A DNA stretch of 64,000 nt, taken from contig JBKBSO010000008.1 in NCBI GenBank assembly GCA_046291695.1, positions 1 through 64,000 of the forward strand, read 5' to 3'. Under the pieces are notes generated by a model, which worked only from the letters and a program-made list of their open reading frames with translations, did not search any database and was not told the origin of the DNA. Positions 26,267-34,810 of the stretch are shown in pieces. The DNA is from PNNG01 sp046291695 (GTDB taxonomy: Bacteria > Bacteroidota > Bacteroidia > UBA7662). The position numbers and the translations under genes are program-made. Position 1 is the stretch's first letter. Each line of letters begins with the position of its first letter.

Positions 26267-27918
26267 TTTGGAGCCACCATTTGCTTGTAAGCATTCATAA
26301 GGCCATTGGTAGAACTATCGTGTCTGCTAATTGGTTCGTGATGCATCAATTCGGGTAAGATAGCGCTTGCCAGTTGCTTGCCCAGTTCCACGCCCCATTG
26401 GTCGAAACTAAAAATGTTCCAAACCACTCCTTGCACAAAAATTTTATGTTCGTACATGGCCACCAGTGCTCCTAGTGAAAAAGGATCGATTTTACGAATA
26501 AGTATAGAATTAGTAGGCTTGTTTCCTTCAAATACTTTAAAGGGCGTTAGTCGTATACATGCTTCCGTTGATTTTCCGGAGGCACGCAATTCGGCTTCCG
26601 CTTCAGCGGCTGTTTTACCATTCATTAGGGCCTCGGTTTGGGCAAAGAAATTAGCCAGCAACTTTTGGTGGTGATCGGCGAGTGGATTATGGCTGATGGC
26701 CGGCGCAATAAAATCGCAAGGAATAAGCTGTGTACCCTGATGAATGAGTTGATAAAAGGCGTGTTGCCCATTGGTTCCCGGTTCGCCCCAAATAATAGGC
26801 CCAGTGCTGTAATCTACACGATTTCCATCGCGATCTACCGATTTGCCATTCGATTCCATATTGCCCTGCTGCATATAGGCCGCAAAGCGATGTAAATACT
26901 GGTCATAGGGCAAAATAGCTTCCGATGCCGCACCAAAAAAATTGGTGTACCAAATGCCTATCATGGCCAGCAGTACCGGCATATTGTTTTCAAATCCTGC
27001 TGTCGCAAAATGTCGATCCATGGCATGGGCCCCATCCAGTAATTGCTCAAAATGATCGAAACCAATTGCCAAACTTATGCTGAGGCCTATTGCCGACCAC
27101 AAGCTGTAACGCCCCCCTACCCAATCCCAAAAAGCAAACATATTATTCGGGTCGATGCCGAATTTCACTACAGCCTCTCGATTGGTAGAGATGGCAACAA
27201 AATGTTGGGCAATATGCCTTTCATCGGCAGCCGACTCCAAAAACCAACTACGCGCGCTGAGCGCATTGGTCATGGTTTCTTGGGTGGTAAAGGTCTTGGA
27301 AGCCACCAGAAATAAGGTTTGTTCCGGATCAAGTCTTTTCAGGCATTCGGCCATATGAGTACCATCGACATTCGATACAAAATGCACGTTCAAATGGTTT
27401 TTATAGGCTTTAAGGGCTTCGGTAACCATCACAGGTCCTAAATCTGAGCCACCAATGCCAATGTTTACCACATCGGTGATTGGTTTGCCGCTGTACCCCT
27501 TCCACTGTTTTGAGATCACTGCTTCAGAAAATTGCTTCATTTGCGCCAATACCGCATTTACCTCGGGCATCACGTCCTTACCATCCTGATAAATCGGCTT
27601 ATTACTCCGGTTCCGAAGTGCAATATGTAAGACCGCACGGTTTTCGGTTTCATTAATGGGTGAACCACGAAACATAGCATCTATGGCTTCTGGTAAATAG
27701 CACTCGTCGGCCAACTGCATCAACAAGTTCAGGGTGATTTCATTCAAACGATTTTTCGAATAATCGAGTAAAAAATCTTTCCAACGTACCGAAAATCGCT
27801 CAAATCGCTGCGGATCGCTAGCAAATAAATCCCGAAGGTGCAGGTCGGCAAGCTGCTGGTGATGTTTTATGAGTTGTTTCCACGCATTTGTTTGCGTAGG
27901 CTTTATTCTGGCAAGCAT
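26263..27918 (-). CDS. pgi: Glucose-6-phosphate isomerase
   Basis: A 551-residue Pgi that interconverts glucose-6-phosphate and fructose-6-phosphate. ATG 27918 gives an N-terminus (MLARIKPTQTNAW) aligned with the family; an upstream TTG at 27948 would add ten residues. Signatures include VVNIGIGGSDLGPVMV, the DWVGGRYSLWSAIGL block, GTNGQHAFYQLIHQGTQ and the catalytic Glu region in GNMESNGKS. The length matches other Pgi proteins (about 550). It is divergent from yraN and coupled to lipB. Confidence 0.97.
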   Translation of the reverse strand: MLARIKPTQTNAWKQLIKHHQQLADLHLRDLFASDPQRFERFSVRWKDFLLDYSKNRLNEITLNLLMQLADECYLPEAIDAMFRGSPINETENRAVLHIALRNRSNKPIYQDGKDVMPEVNAVLAQMKQFSEAVISKQWKGYSGKPITDVVNIGIGGSDLGPVMVTEALKAYKNHLNVHFVSNVDGTHMAECLKRLDPEQTLFLVASKTFTTQETMTNALSARSWFLESAADERHIAQHFVAISTNREAVVKFGIDPNNMFAFWDWVGGRYSLWSAIGLSISLAIGFDHFEQLLDGAHAMDRHFATAGFENNMPVLLAMIGIWYTNFFGAASEAILPYDQYLHRFAAYMQQGNMESNGKSVDRDGNRVDYSTGPIIWGEPGTNGQHAFYQLIHQGTQLIPCDFIAPAISHNPLADHHQKLLANFFAQTEALMNGKTAAEAEAELRASGKSTEACIRLTPFKVFEGNKPTNSILIRKIDPFSLGALVAMYEHKIFVQGVVWNIFSFDQWGVELGKQLASAILPELMHHEPISRHDSSTNGLMNAYKQMVAPK

Positions 27919-27967
27919 AGGTCGTATTTTGGTAGTCGTGAATTGCAAAGGCTAAAAGTACAACAAT

Positions 27968-28342
27968 ATGGAGACCAAAAATAAGGAAACCGGATTGCTT
28001 GGGGAAAGCATGGCCGCAAAGTTTCTTGAACAAAATGGCTTTCGTGTGATTTCCCAAAACTGGCAATACCGCCAGTGGGAACTCGACCTGGTAGTGCAAA
28101 AAGAAGATCTACTCGTATTTGTGGAAGTTAAAACCATGGACCGCAGTTTTGACCTCTCTCCAGGTCAAAAAATAGGGAAAAGCAAATATGCTGCACTCGG
28201 AAAAGCCGCCGATGCCTGGCTCAGCCAGCATCCCTTCGAAGGACAAATCCGATTCGATTTGATTTATGTGCTGCTTCAGGCCTTTCCACCCGAAATACAG
28301 CATTACTGCGACATCTGGTATCCGAATAACTGGGGTCGTTGA
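27968..28342 (+). CDS. YraN/UPF0102 family protein (PD-(D/E)xK-like)
   Basis: A 124-residue UPF0102 protein. The restriction-endonuclease-like core is present: GLLGESMAAKFLEQNGF, then NWQYRQWELDLVVQKED and VFVEVKTM, giving the E-D-ExK constellation. Function is unproven, with links to Holliday-junction or DNA-repair nucleases. It is transcribed toward prfB and ends 52 nt before its start. Confidence 0.88.
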   Translation: METKNKETGLLGESMAAKFLEQNGFRVISQNWQYRQWELDLVVQKEDLLVFVEVKTMDRSFDLSPGQKIGKSKYAALGKAADAWLSQHPFEGQIRFDLIYVLLQAFPPEIQHYCDIWYPNNWGR

Positions 28343-28379
28343 ATTTGTGCCGAATTCAACATAAACAGGCCATTTTTTA

Positions 28380-28387
28380 TATCTTTG
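28380..28387 (+). promoter_or_regulatory. -7 promoter element TATCTTTG for prfB
   Basis: A perfect TAnnTTTG, 7 nt before ATG 28395. The leader would be at most a few bases long. Confidence 0.6.
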
Positions 28388-28394
28388 CGGCCTT

Positions 28395-29496
28395 ATGAGA
28401 CTAGAACATTTAGAAGACTTGAGAGCGCGACTGAAAGCGCTGAGGAGGTATCTTTGACCTCGATAGCAAACTTGCCTTTATCAAGGATATAGAAGACCGC
28501 TCAACCGCCCCGGGATTTTGGAATGATGCCGATAATGCCGAAAAACTGATGAAATCGGTTAAAATGCCCAAACAGTGGGTGAACATGTTCCAAGAAGTTG
28601 AGAGCTCCCTCAATGATTTAGAAGTGTATTACGAATTTCAGCAGGCAGGTGATCTTCCTGCTGATGAACTTGAAAGCCAATACCAAAAAACCATCAAGTA
28701 TTTTGAAGAGCTGGAATTCAAAAATATGCTTCGCAGCGAAGAAGATCAAATGAGCGCCGTGCTTACCATCAATTCAGGCGCCGGAGGAACCGAAAGTCAG
28801 GATTGGGCTTCTATGCTCATGCGCATGTATATCATGTGGGGCGAAAAAAATGGATATACGGTTAAAGAGCTCGATTTACAAGATGGCGACGAAGCAGGAA
28901 TCAAGTCGGTAACCTTGCAATTCGATGGAGATTTCGCATATGGATACCTCAAAAGCGAAAATGGGGTGCACCGCCTGGTGCGCATTTCCCCTTTCGACTC
29001 CAACGCCCGCCGTCATACTTCCTTTGCATCTGTGTACGCCTATCCACTCATCGACGACACCATTCAAATTGAAATTAACCCGGCCGACATCGAAATACAA
29101 ACATCCCGATCAGGTGGTGCAGGTGGACAAAACGTAAACAAGGTGGAAACCAAAGTCCAGCTGTTTCACAAACCTACCGGCATCATGATTCAATGTCAGA
29201 TCGAACGCTCACAGCAAGCCAACCGCGAACATGCCATGCAAATGCTGCGGTCGCAACTGTACGAACTTGAATTGCGCAAACGTAATGAAGCCCGCGACGC
29301 CATCGAGGCCAGCAAGAAAAAAATTGAATGGGGCTCGCAAATCCGCTCTTATGTATTGCACCCCTACAAGTTAATTAAAGATGTAAGAACAAACCACGAA
29401 ACCTCTAATGTTCAGGCTGTTTTGGATGGAGAACTTGATGAATTTATCAAGGCATTTCTGATGGAACAGCAGGAAAGCACCATCGATAAGTCTTAA
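28395..29496 (+). CDS. prfB: Peptide chain release factor 2 (programmed +1 frameshift)
   Basis: RF2 terminates translation at UGA and UAA. The gene starts at ATG 28395, reads 20 codons and meets TGA at 28455-28457. A +1 shift at CTT|T continues from GAC 28456 to the stop at 29496, giving 366 residues, close to the 365 of E. coli RF2. In the joined protein SPF (residues 198-200, stop-codon recognition) and GGQ (243-245, peptide release) are both present (SGGAGGQNVNKVE). An annotation from ATG 28549 alone would lose 51 residues. A Rho-independent terminator follows at 29521. Confidence 0.96.
28443..28458 (+). promoter_or_regulatory. RF2 programmed +1 frameshift signal (AGGAGGTATCTTTGAC)
   Basis: The site has the three classic parts: a Shine-Dalgarno-like AGGAGG (28443-28448), the slippery CTT codon (28452-28454) and an in-frame TGA followed by C (28455-28458), with TAT between. 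Low RF2 slows reading of UGA, the ribosome slips, and more RF2 is made. Confidence 0.95.
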
Positions 29497-29520
29497 GCTT
29501 TTCCAATGAAGTACAAGCGA

Positions 29521-29547
29521 GGGAAGCAAAAGCTTCCCTTTGTTGTT
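29521..29547 (+). terminator. Rho-independent terminator of prfB
   Basis: GGGAAGC (29521-29527), loop AAAA, GCTTCCC (29532-29538), then TTTGTTGTTT. Confidence 0.8.
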
Positions 29548-29570
29548 TATACTTGTATAAAGAAATAAAC

Positions 29571-30995
29571 ATGACTCAGGCAACCATACAAATCGAAGAT
29601 ATAGCGCTTGAAGAAGTTTTTGCTGCTCAACAGAAACAGGCCTTGCAATGGCGAACAAGTACAGCGGCACAACGTATACAGCTGCTTAAAGCCCTTAAAA
29701 CAGAAGTGGAACAACATGAAGACGCATTAATTCATGCCCTGTATGCTGATTTTAAAAAACCAGCTGAGGAAGTCAAACTCACGGAATTGGCACCTTTTTA
29801 CATGGAAATCAACCATACCATAAAGCATCTTCACCGCTGGATGAAACCCAAAGCGGTAGCCAACCACTTTCCTTTTTTGCTCGGTAAATCGCAAATTCAA
29901 TATCAAGCCAAAGGCAACGTGCTCGTAATCGCCCCTTGGAATTACCCCTTTCAACTGAGCATGAACCCCTTGGTAACGGCCATAGCAGCCGGTAATACGG
30001 TGATGCTTAAACCCTCCGAATTCACGCCAAATACCAGCAAATTGATCGCAGAGATCATCCACAAAGTCTTTGATCCGGCTCAAGTCCGGGTATATTTAGG
30101 CGATGCCGAAATGTCGAAACGACTGCTCAAACTGCCCTTTAACCACATCTTTTTTACTGGTAGCCCCGCTGTAGGACGCGAGGTGATGCGGGCTGCCGCT
30201 ACCCATTTGGCAGACATCACACTCGAGTTAGGTGGCAAATCGCCCGTGTTTATCGACGAATCGGCCGATTTGCTAAGCACAGCCGAAAAACTGGTATGGG
30301 GTAAGCTGCTCAATGGCGGACAAACCTGCATCGCCCCCGATTATGTACTTGTCAACGATGCCATGATCCCAGCCCTTACCGACGCACTTAAAACAGCTAT
30401 AAACACCCAGTATGGCACTACCAACCTCAACCAGCAACAAGCCGCCGTTATCAGTCTACGTCATTACCAACGCCTAAAAAGCCTGCTACATGAAGCCCTC
30501 GAACAAGGTGCTCAACTGGTTACCGGCGGCCAATTCGACGACGAAACCCTTCGTATAGCACCAACCATCATCAGTGGCGTAAACGACCAAATGCGCATTA
30601 TGCATGAGGAAATTTTTGGCCCCATCCTGCCTGTAGTAGGCGTAAAACACAGTCAGGAAGCAGTGCACTACATCAACGATCATCCCAAACCCCTCGCACT
30701 TTACATATTTAGTAGAAACGATTATAAAAACCGCCAAATTTTAGCCCAAACCAGCTCCGGTGGAAGTTGTATAAACGACTTGGTTGTACACATTACCAAT
30801 CCAGACCTGCCTTTTGGAGGAATTAATCAAAGCGGTATTGGACATTATCATGGCGAAGCGGGCTTCCGTACCTTTTCACATAGCCGCTCGGTTTTTTCAC
30901 AATTTAACTGGTTCAATATCAATCGATTCATTTATCCCCCCTACACCCCTACTAAGTCAAAACTTATCGCATGGCTGTTGAAAATCATCAAGTAA
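29571..30995 (+). CDS. Aldehyde dehydrogenase
   Basis: A 474-residue NAD(P)-dependent aldehyde dehydrogenase from ATG 29571 (an upstream ATG at 29553 would add six residues). The conserved blocks are APWNYPFQLSMNPLVTAIAAGN, the cofactor loop FTGSPAVGREVM, the general-base Glu in LELGGKSP and the catalytic Cys in GGQTCIAPDY. The last 30 residues are hydrophobic and basic (LIAWLLKIIK), as in class 3 fatty aldehyde dehydrogenases, so a membrane-associated long-chain aldehyde substrate is plausible. A TATACTTG at 29548 may be the -7 box. The 3' end overlaps csaA by 25 nt. Confidence 0.92.
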   Translation: MTQATIQIEDIALEEVFAAQQKQALQWRTSTAAQRIQLLKALKTEVEQHEDALIHALYADFKKPAEEVKLTELAPFYMEINHTIKHLHRWMKPKAVANHFPFLLGKSQIQYQAKGNVLVIAPWNYPFQLSMNPLVTAIAAGNTVMLKPSEFTPNTSKLIAEIIHKVFDPAQVRVYLGDAEMSKRLLKLPFNHIFFTGSPAVGREVMRAAATHLADITLELGGKSPVFIDESADLLSTAEKLVWGKLLNGGQTCIAPDYVLVNDAMIPALTDALKTAINTQYGTTNLNQQQAAVISLRHYQRLKSLLHEALEQGAQLVTGGQFDDETLRIAPTIISGVNDQMRIMHEEIFGPILPVVGVKHSQEAVHYINDHPKPLALYIFSRNDYKNRQILAQTSSGGSCINDLVVHITNPDLPFGGINQSGIGHYHGEAGFRTFSHSRSVFSQFNWFNINRFIYPPYTPTKSKLIAWLLKIIK

Positions 30996-31327
30996 GCCCC
31001 CTTACCTGGCATGAATTCGAGCGTGTAAAAATGTACGTAGGAACCATAGTTCTCGCACAGGAATTCCCCGCTGCACGAAAACCGGCCTATCAGCTCACCA
31101 TCGACTTCGGCCCACTCGGAATACGAAAATCATCAGCGCAAATCACCCAAATGTATCAAACCCAAGAACTCATTGGCAGCAAGGTCATTGCCGTGCTTAA
31201 TTTCCCGCCAAAGCAAATTGCCAATTTTATTTCTGAATGCCTGGTGCTCGGCAGCACCAATCAACTCGGCCAAGTGCGCTTGCTCCGACCTGATGAAGGC
31301 GCTCAAAATGGCGAACGTATTTCCTGA
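30971..31327 (+). CDS. csaA: CsaA-type tRNA-binding domain protein
   Basis: A 118-residue OB-fold protein. It matches CsaA through FPAARKPAYQLTIDFGPLGIRKSSAQIT, the LIGSKVIAVLNFPPKQIANF block and ECLVLGS. CsaA is described as a tRNA-binding protein and export-related chaperone. The start ATG at 30971 lies within the end of the aldehyde dehydrogenase gene, so the two are probably coupled. It converges on the beta-barrel gene with no spacer. Confidence 0.92.
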   Translation: MAVENHQVSPLTWHEFERVKMYVGTIVLAQEFPAARKPAYQLTIDFGPLGIRKSSAQITQMYQTQELIGSKVIAVLNFPPKQIANFISECLVLGSTNQLGQVRLLRPDEGAQNGERIS

Positions 31328-34300
31328 CTAAAACACCAAGCGGGCTTGCACCCTTCCCGAATGTACAGTTGACGCATTGGCCGCTGCCCTGCCATCATAG
31401 GTTAAGTTTAATTGCAAATTGCTCGATAGTTTCCTAAATAAACTTACAGACCAAAGCTGATTACTACCTGGCAATAAGCCTTGTAACATTTCAAAGCCTG
31501 CGGGACTATTGACGTCGCCTTCAAAGCGGTTATTTACATTTGATAGGGTAATGCGTACCGAGCTACTGGCTAACAAATTATAGTTCAATTCAGCGCCCAA
31601 TTCATGTATGATTACCGTTTCGGGTGGACCAGGAAACACATCCGCTGCACGTTGGTTGCGCTTATCACGAAAAGCATACTTGATACCCGCTCGTAATTTT
31701 TCAGTTGCTGTCCAGTTAAGTGATGGCTCCCATTCATACTGCCGTATATGGTAATTCCTTACCACAAATAAGTCGGCACTCAATACCCGTTGTCCACTTT
31801 GCAGCAATTGCTCATAATTCAATCGTTTTAATAAGTTCCAACGCAAACGAATATTCCGATCAATGCTTTCCCGCGTTTCAGTACCATTGGCCAATAAATT
31901 ACGCTGCAAATTGCGTTGATATCCCATATCCAAACCAAACTTAGGATTATTACGGTCGAAAAAGAGGGTATTTCTGATGTTGCCCGTAGCCGATACCAAG
32001 GAGGTATCTGCGAGCTGTAAATTAAAGGGATTCAGATAAGAAACCGGATTATCGCCCTGATTTCGGCGTTCTACTGAAAAGGCCGTAAGGTTACTCAATC
32101 GGCCAAGGAAATGTTTTGGACGTAATAAACGCCCTGGATTTAACTGTAAAGTTTGATTAAACCTGTTCGAAAATGTGGGTACAAATTGATTGCCGGGAAT
32201 AAACACCTTAATGTAATTGGCTTGGTCAGAGAAAAAAGCAAGTTCAAACTCATCAATTTCTTGCACACCATTGCCATTATAATCCACCCAAATATAGTTC
32301 CCTTGACCGCGTGGCACCTCTAAAAAGGCAATTTCACGTCTCAGTTCCTGCCCTTGTGCAAATGAATAAAAGCTGCTGCTGCTGATGGCTTTCTTCAAAA
32401 AACTACCGTTATACTCCAATTGACCAAGGTAATTTTGCTCACGTCGGGCATCTTGTTCTGGCGTATCATACAAATCAAGCAAACGATAGGTGGCCGTAAG
32501 TTTCAACAAATGATCTTCCCACCGATTTATCTCGGTGGCGAGGGTGTAATTATGTCCGGTTTGCAGCCCTTGAAGGGCGGTAACTTGACCAAATGGTAAC
32601 AAATCGTCGCGGTAGGTGTAACGCAGGCTGATTTTATCGAACAAAGGCGTCTGGTAACTTACAAACAAGTTCACAATGTCGAAGCGAAAACTGTTGATTG
32701 CCAAGGTATCGGTGCTTGGTACAAATACCAGATTATCTTCAAGCTCATATCCCGCGCCCGCTTCAAATGCACCAAATTTGCGGCTCAGATCGGCCTTGAC
32801 GCGGGTATAGTCGCCCTCAAAAAAATCGGACGACGTACTGAGCACATCGTAGGCAATAGCTGCCTTGGTATGTTTGTTCTGCCAATTCCCCATCAAACGC
32901 TGGCGGTTTCCGGTATAATTTTCGGCAATGCTATAATTGGTAAACTGGTAAACAATACGTGCCGAATCCCGAAATCTTAAACCAAGACGCAGACTGCTTA
33001 TTTGCTCATCATCTTCGGCATAGATGGCCGGCAAGTTCCAATCGCGGGCAAATTCCATATTCCGATACGGTTGCACGACCCTAAAATTGGCATCAAGCCG
33101 TTCAAAATCGGCACCGGCTATCAAGTAAAGCTGTTTGTTCTCTAACACGGGGCGTTCGGTTTCGTATCGGGCTTTAAGTGCATAGCCACGGTTATTGTCA
33201 TTATCCAAATCACTGTACAGGTTCCTGTCATTAACCGATTGTGCAGCTTCTACTTCCAGCCGACTATAAGTATCCGGACGATACCGGAAACTTGCAGTAC
33301 TCATTTGCAGCTTGTTGGGAGCTTGCAAACGTACTACCGGGGCATGTGTGCCCTTGCGAATGGTATCACCATTAACAACATCAGGGGCCAACCATTCAAA
33401 TACCCTGCCATTGGCTGTGCTTACGGCAGGCACATAATCGCCTCTACCCTGGCCTACCAAACTAAAACTCACCGCAAAATTGGCCGAATCAGGATTAATG
33501 CTGTACACATAAACCGGAAAAAAGCCCAACGAATCTACTTGCTTGTAGCGCACCTGCCGTCCATCGAATGGCGCTTGAACCGCCGCCGGAAAAAAGGCAT
33601 TATTCACCGAATCGCCCAATCCACTCAAAAAACGCTTCTGATCGTCGTTCAAATCCTGAAAAAGCGGTTGGTTCCTACTGTCTCCTTCACGATAAGTATG
33701 AAAGCGTACATCCCATTTTTCTTGCTCATAGGTGGCGTTGTAATACACAATGCTCCTCACAAAGGCTTGGTTGGCATATTCAAACTCGGCAATGATACGG
33801 CTTTGGTTTGTGATGATTCGGTTTGGCGTAAAACTTAGATCAGCCGTATTGTAATCAATTACATAATCGTATTGTTCTCCCCTTTTTAAAAGCTCTCCAT
33901 CTATGTAAATGCGCTCTGATCCTGCCAAAATCACAATAAACTCAGCCGGATTATTCCCTGTAAGACGGTAAGGCCCCTGATTGCCTTCCCGTCCCATGAA
34001 CACCTTCCTCCCAAACTGACCCCGAGCCGCTGATGCACTTAAGGTTTGTTTGAGCATTCCCTTTCCTAACCGCTCGCTTTTAGTATCTACTCTACCTCCT
34101 TTTACATTTTTAAAGAAATTCAAAAAGTAGGCGTCCGGCCGATTCAAATCATAGTCACCCACAATCAAGCTATGGCGTCGACTCCTGAGCTGCACAAATA
34201 CCCGATCAAAATCCTGAAGCTGTTGCGTAAAACCGTCGGGCTGAAAAGGCAGGTTATTGTCGGTCATGCTGGCGAGTATTTCTACCGAATCGGTGAGTTG

Positions 34301-34810
34301 CCCAGATAATTGCAGGTTAAACCCCGAGTTCAGCACCAAATCCTGGTTGTTTCCCAATCCCAATCCACGCGAAATACTTCCCTGCTTGTCGAGCTGCCGG
34401 AAATCAAAAAGATTATCAGCCGACTGTTCCACTGGCATCACATTAAATGGGTTTTCACGAGCAAAGCGTATATCTGTACTCAACCGGGGATCCTTTTGCC
34501 AACGGGGACGACTAAAATCGTATTGCAAAACACGATACTCAAAAAGGAATTGTTTACCAGCAAAATCACCGCTTCTGATGCTATTCGGTGGCACAAAAAG
34601 ACTATCGGGCCACAGTTGCCAATAGCCACTTTGATTTTTAAATCGTATGCTTCCGGGAGCAATCATCATCGAATCGAGCTGCTGAAGGCTGTCGCTCAGG
34701 CTTAGGCTAATTTGACGTAAGCTGCCCGATTGCTGTGCCAGCAACTGCCTACTGAGGCTAATCATCAGGATACTTCCAAAAATGCAGGCAAAAAGCGCTA
34801 CTCTCATCAA
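31328..34810 (-). CDS. Large outer-membrane beta-barrel protein of unknown function
   Basis: A 1160-residue protein with a signal peptide (VALFACIFGSILMISLSRQLLAQ). After an N-terminal region of about 200 residues, the sequence is a long series of alternating aromatic/hydrophobic strands with turns (KVKGGRVDTKSERLGKGMLK, GNQGPYRLTGNNPAEFIVIL, RGEQYDYVIDYNTADLSFTP), typical of Bacteroidota-specific barrels or SprA-like strands. It ends in ARLVF, compatible with Bam-mediated insertion. No TonB plug or catalytic motif is seen. It overlaps the upstream histidine kinase by 4 nt (ATGA), so it is translationally coupled to that gene. Family is not certain. Confidence 0.75.
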   Translation of the reverse strand: MMRVALFACIFGSILMISLSRQLLAQQSGSLRQISLSLSDSLQQLDSMMIAPGSIRFKNQSGYWQLWPDSLFVPPNSIRSGDFAGKQFLFEYRVLQYDFSRPRWQKDPRLSTDIRFARENPFNVMPVEQSADNLFDFRQLDKQGSISRGLGLGNNQDLVLNSGFNLQLSGQLTDSVEILASMTDNNLPFQPDGFTQQLQDFDRVFVQLRSRRHSLIVGDYDLNRPDAYFLNFFKNVKGGRVDTKSERLGKGMLKQTLSASAARGQFGRKVFMGREGNQGPYRLTGNNPAEFIVILAGSERIYIDGELLKRGEQYDYVIDYNTADLSFTPNRIITNQSRIIAEFEYANQAFVRSIVYYNATYEQEKWDVRFHTYREGDSRNQPLFQDLNDDQKRFLSGLGDSVNNAFFPAAVQAPFDGRQVRYKQVDSLGFFPVYVYSINPDSANFAVSFSLVGQGRGDYVPAVSTANGRVFEWLAPDVVNGDTIRKGTHAPVVRLQAPNKLQMSTASFRYRPDTYSRLEVEAAQSVNDRNLYSDLDNDNNRGYALKARYETERPVLENKQLYLIAGADFERLDANFRVVQPYRNMEFARDWNLPAIYAEDDEQISSLRLGLRFRDSARIVYQFTNYSIAENYTGNRQRLMGNWQNKHTKAAIAYDVLSTSSDFFEGDYTRVKADLSRKFGAFEAGAGYELEDNLVFVPSTDTLAINSFRFDIVNLFVSYQTPLFDKISLRYTYRDDLLPFGQVTALQGLQTGHNYTLATEINRWEDHLLKLTATYRLLDLYDTPEQDARREQNYLGQLEYNGSFLKKAISSSSFYSFAQGQELRREIAFLEVPRGQGNYIWVDYNGNGVQEIDEFELAFFSDQANYIKVFIPGNQFVPTFSNRFNQTLQLNPGRLLRPKHFLGRLSNLTAFSVERRNQGDNPVSYLNPFNLQLADTSLVSATGNIRNTLFFDRNNPKFGLDMGYQRNLQRNLLANGTETRESIDRNIRLRWNLLKRLNYEQLLQSGQRVLSADLFVVRNYHIRQYEWEPSLNWTATEKLRAGIKYAFRDKRNQRAADVFPGPPETVIIHELGAELNYNLLASSSVRITLSNVNNRFEGDVNSPAGFEMLQGLLPGSNQLWSVSLFRKLSSNLQLNLTYDGRAAANASTVHSGRVQARLVF

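Noticed and set aside
33239..33838. 199-residue open frame opposite the beta-barrel gene
   Set aside because: Shadow of a strongly coding strand with no recognisable motif or promoter.
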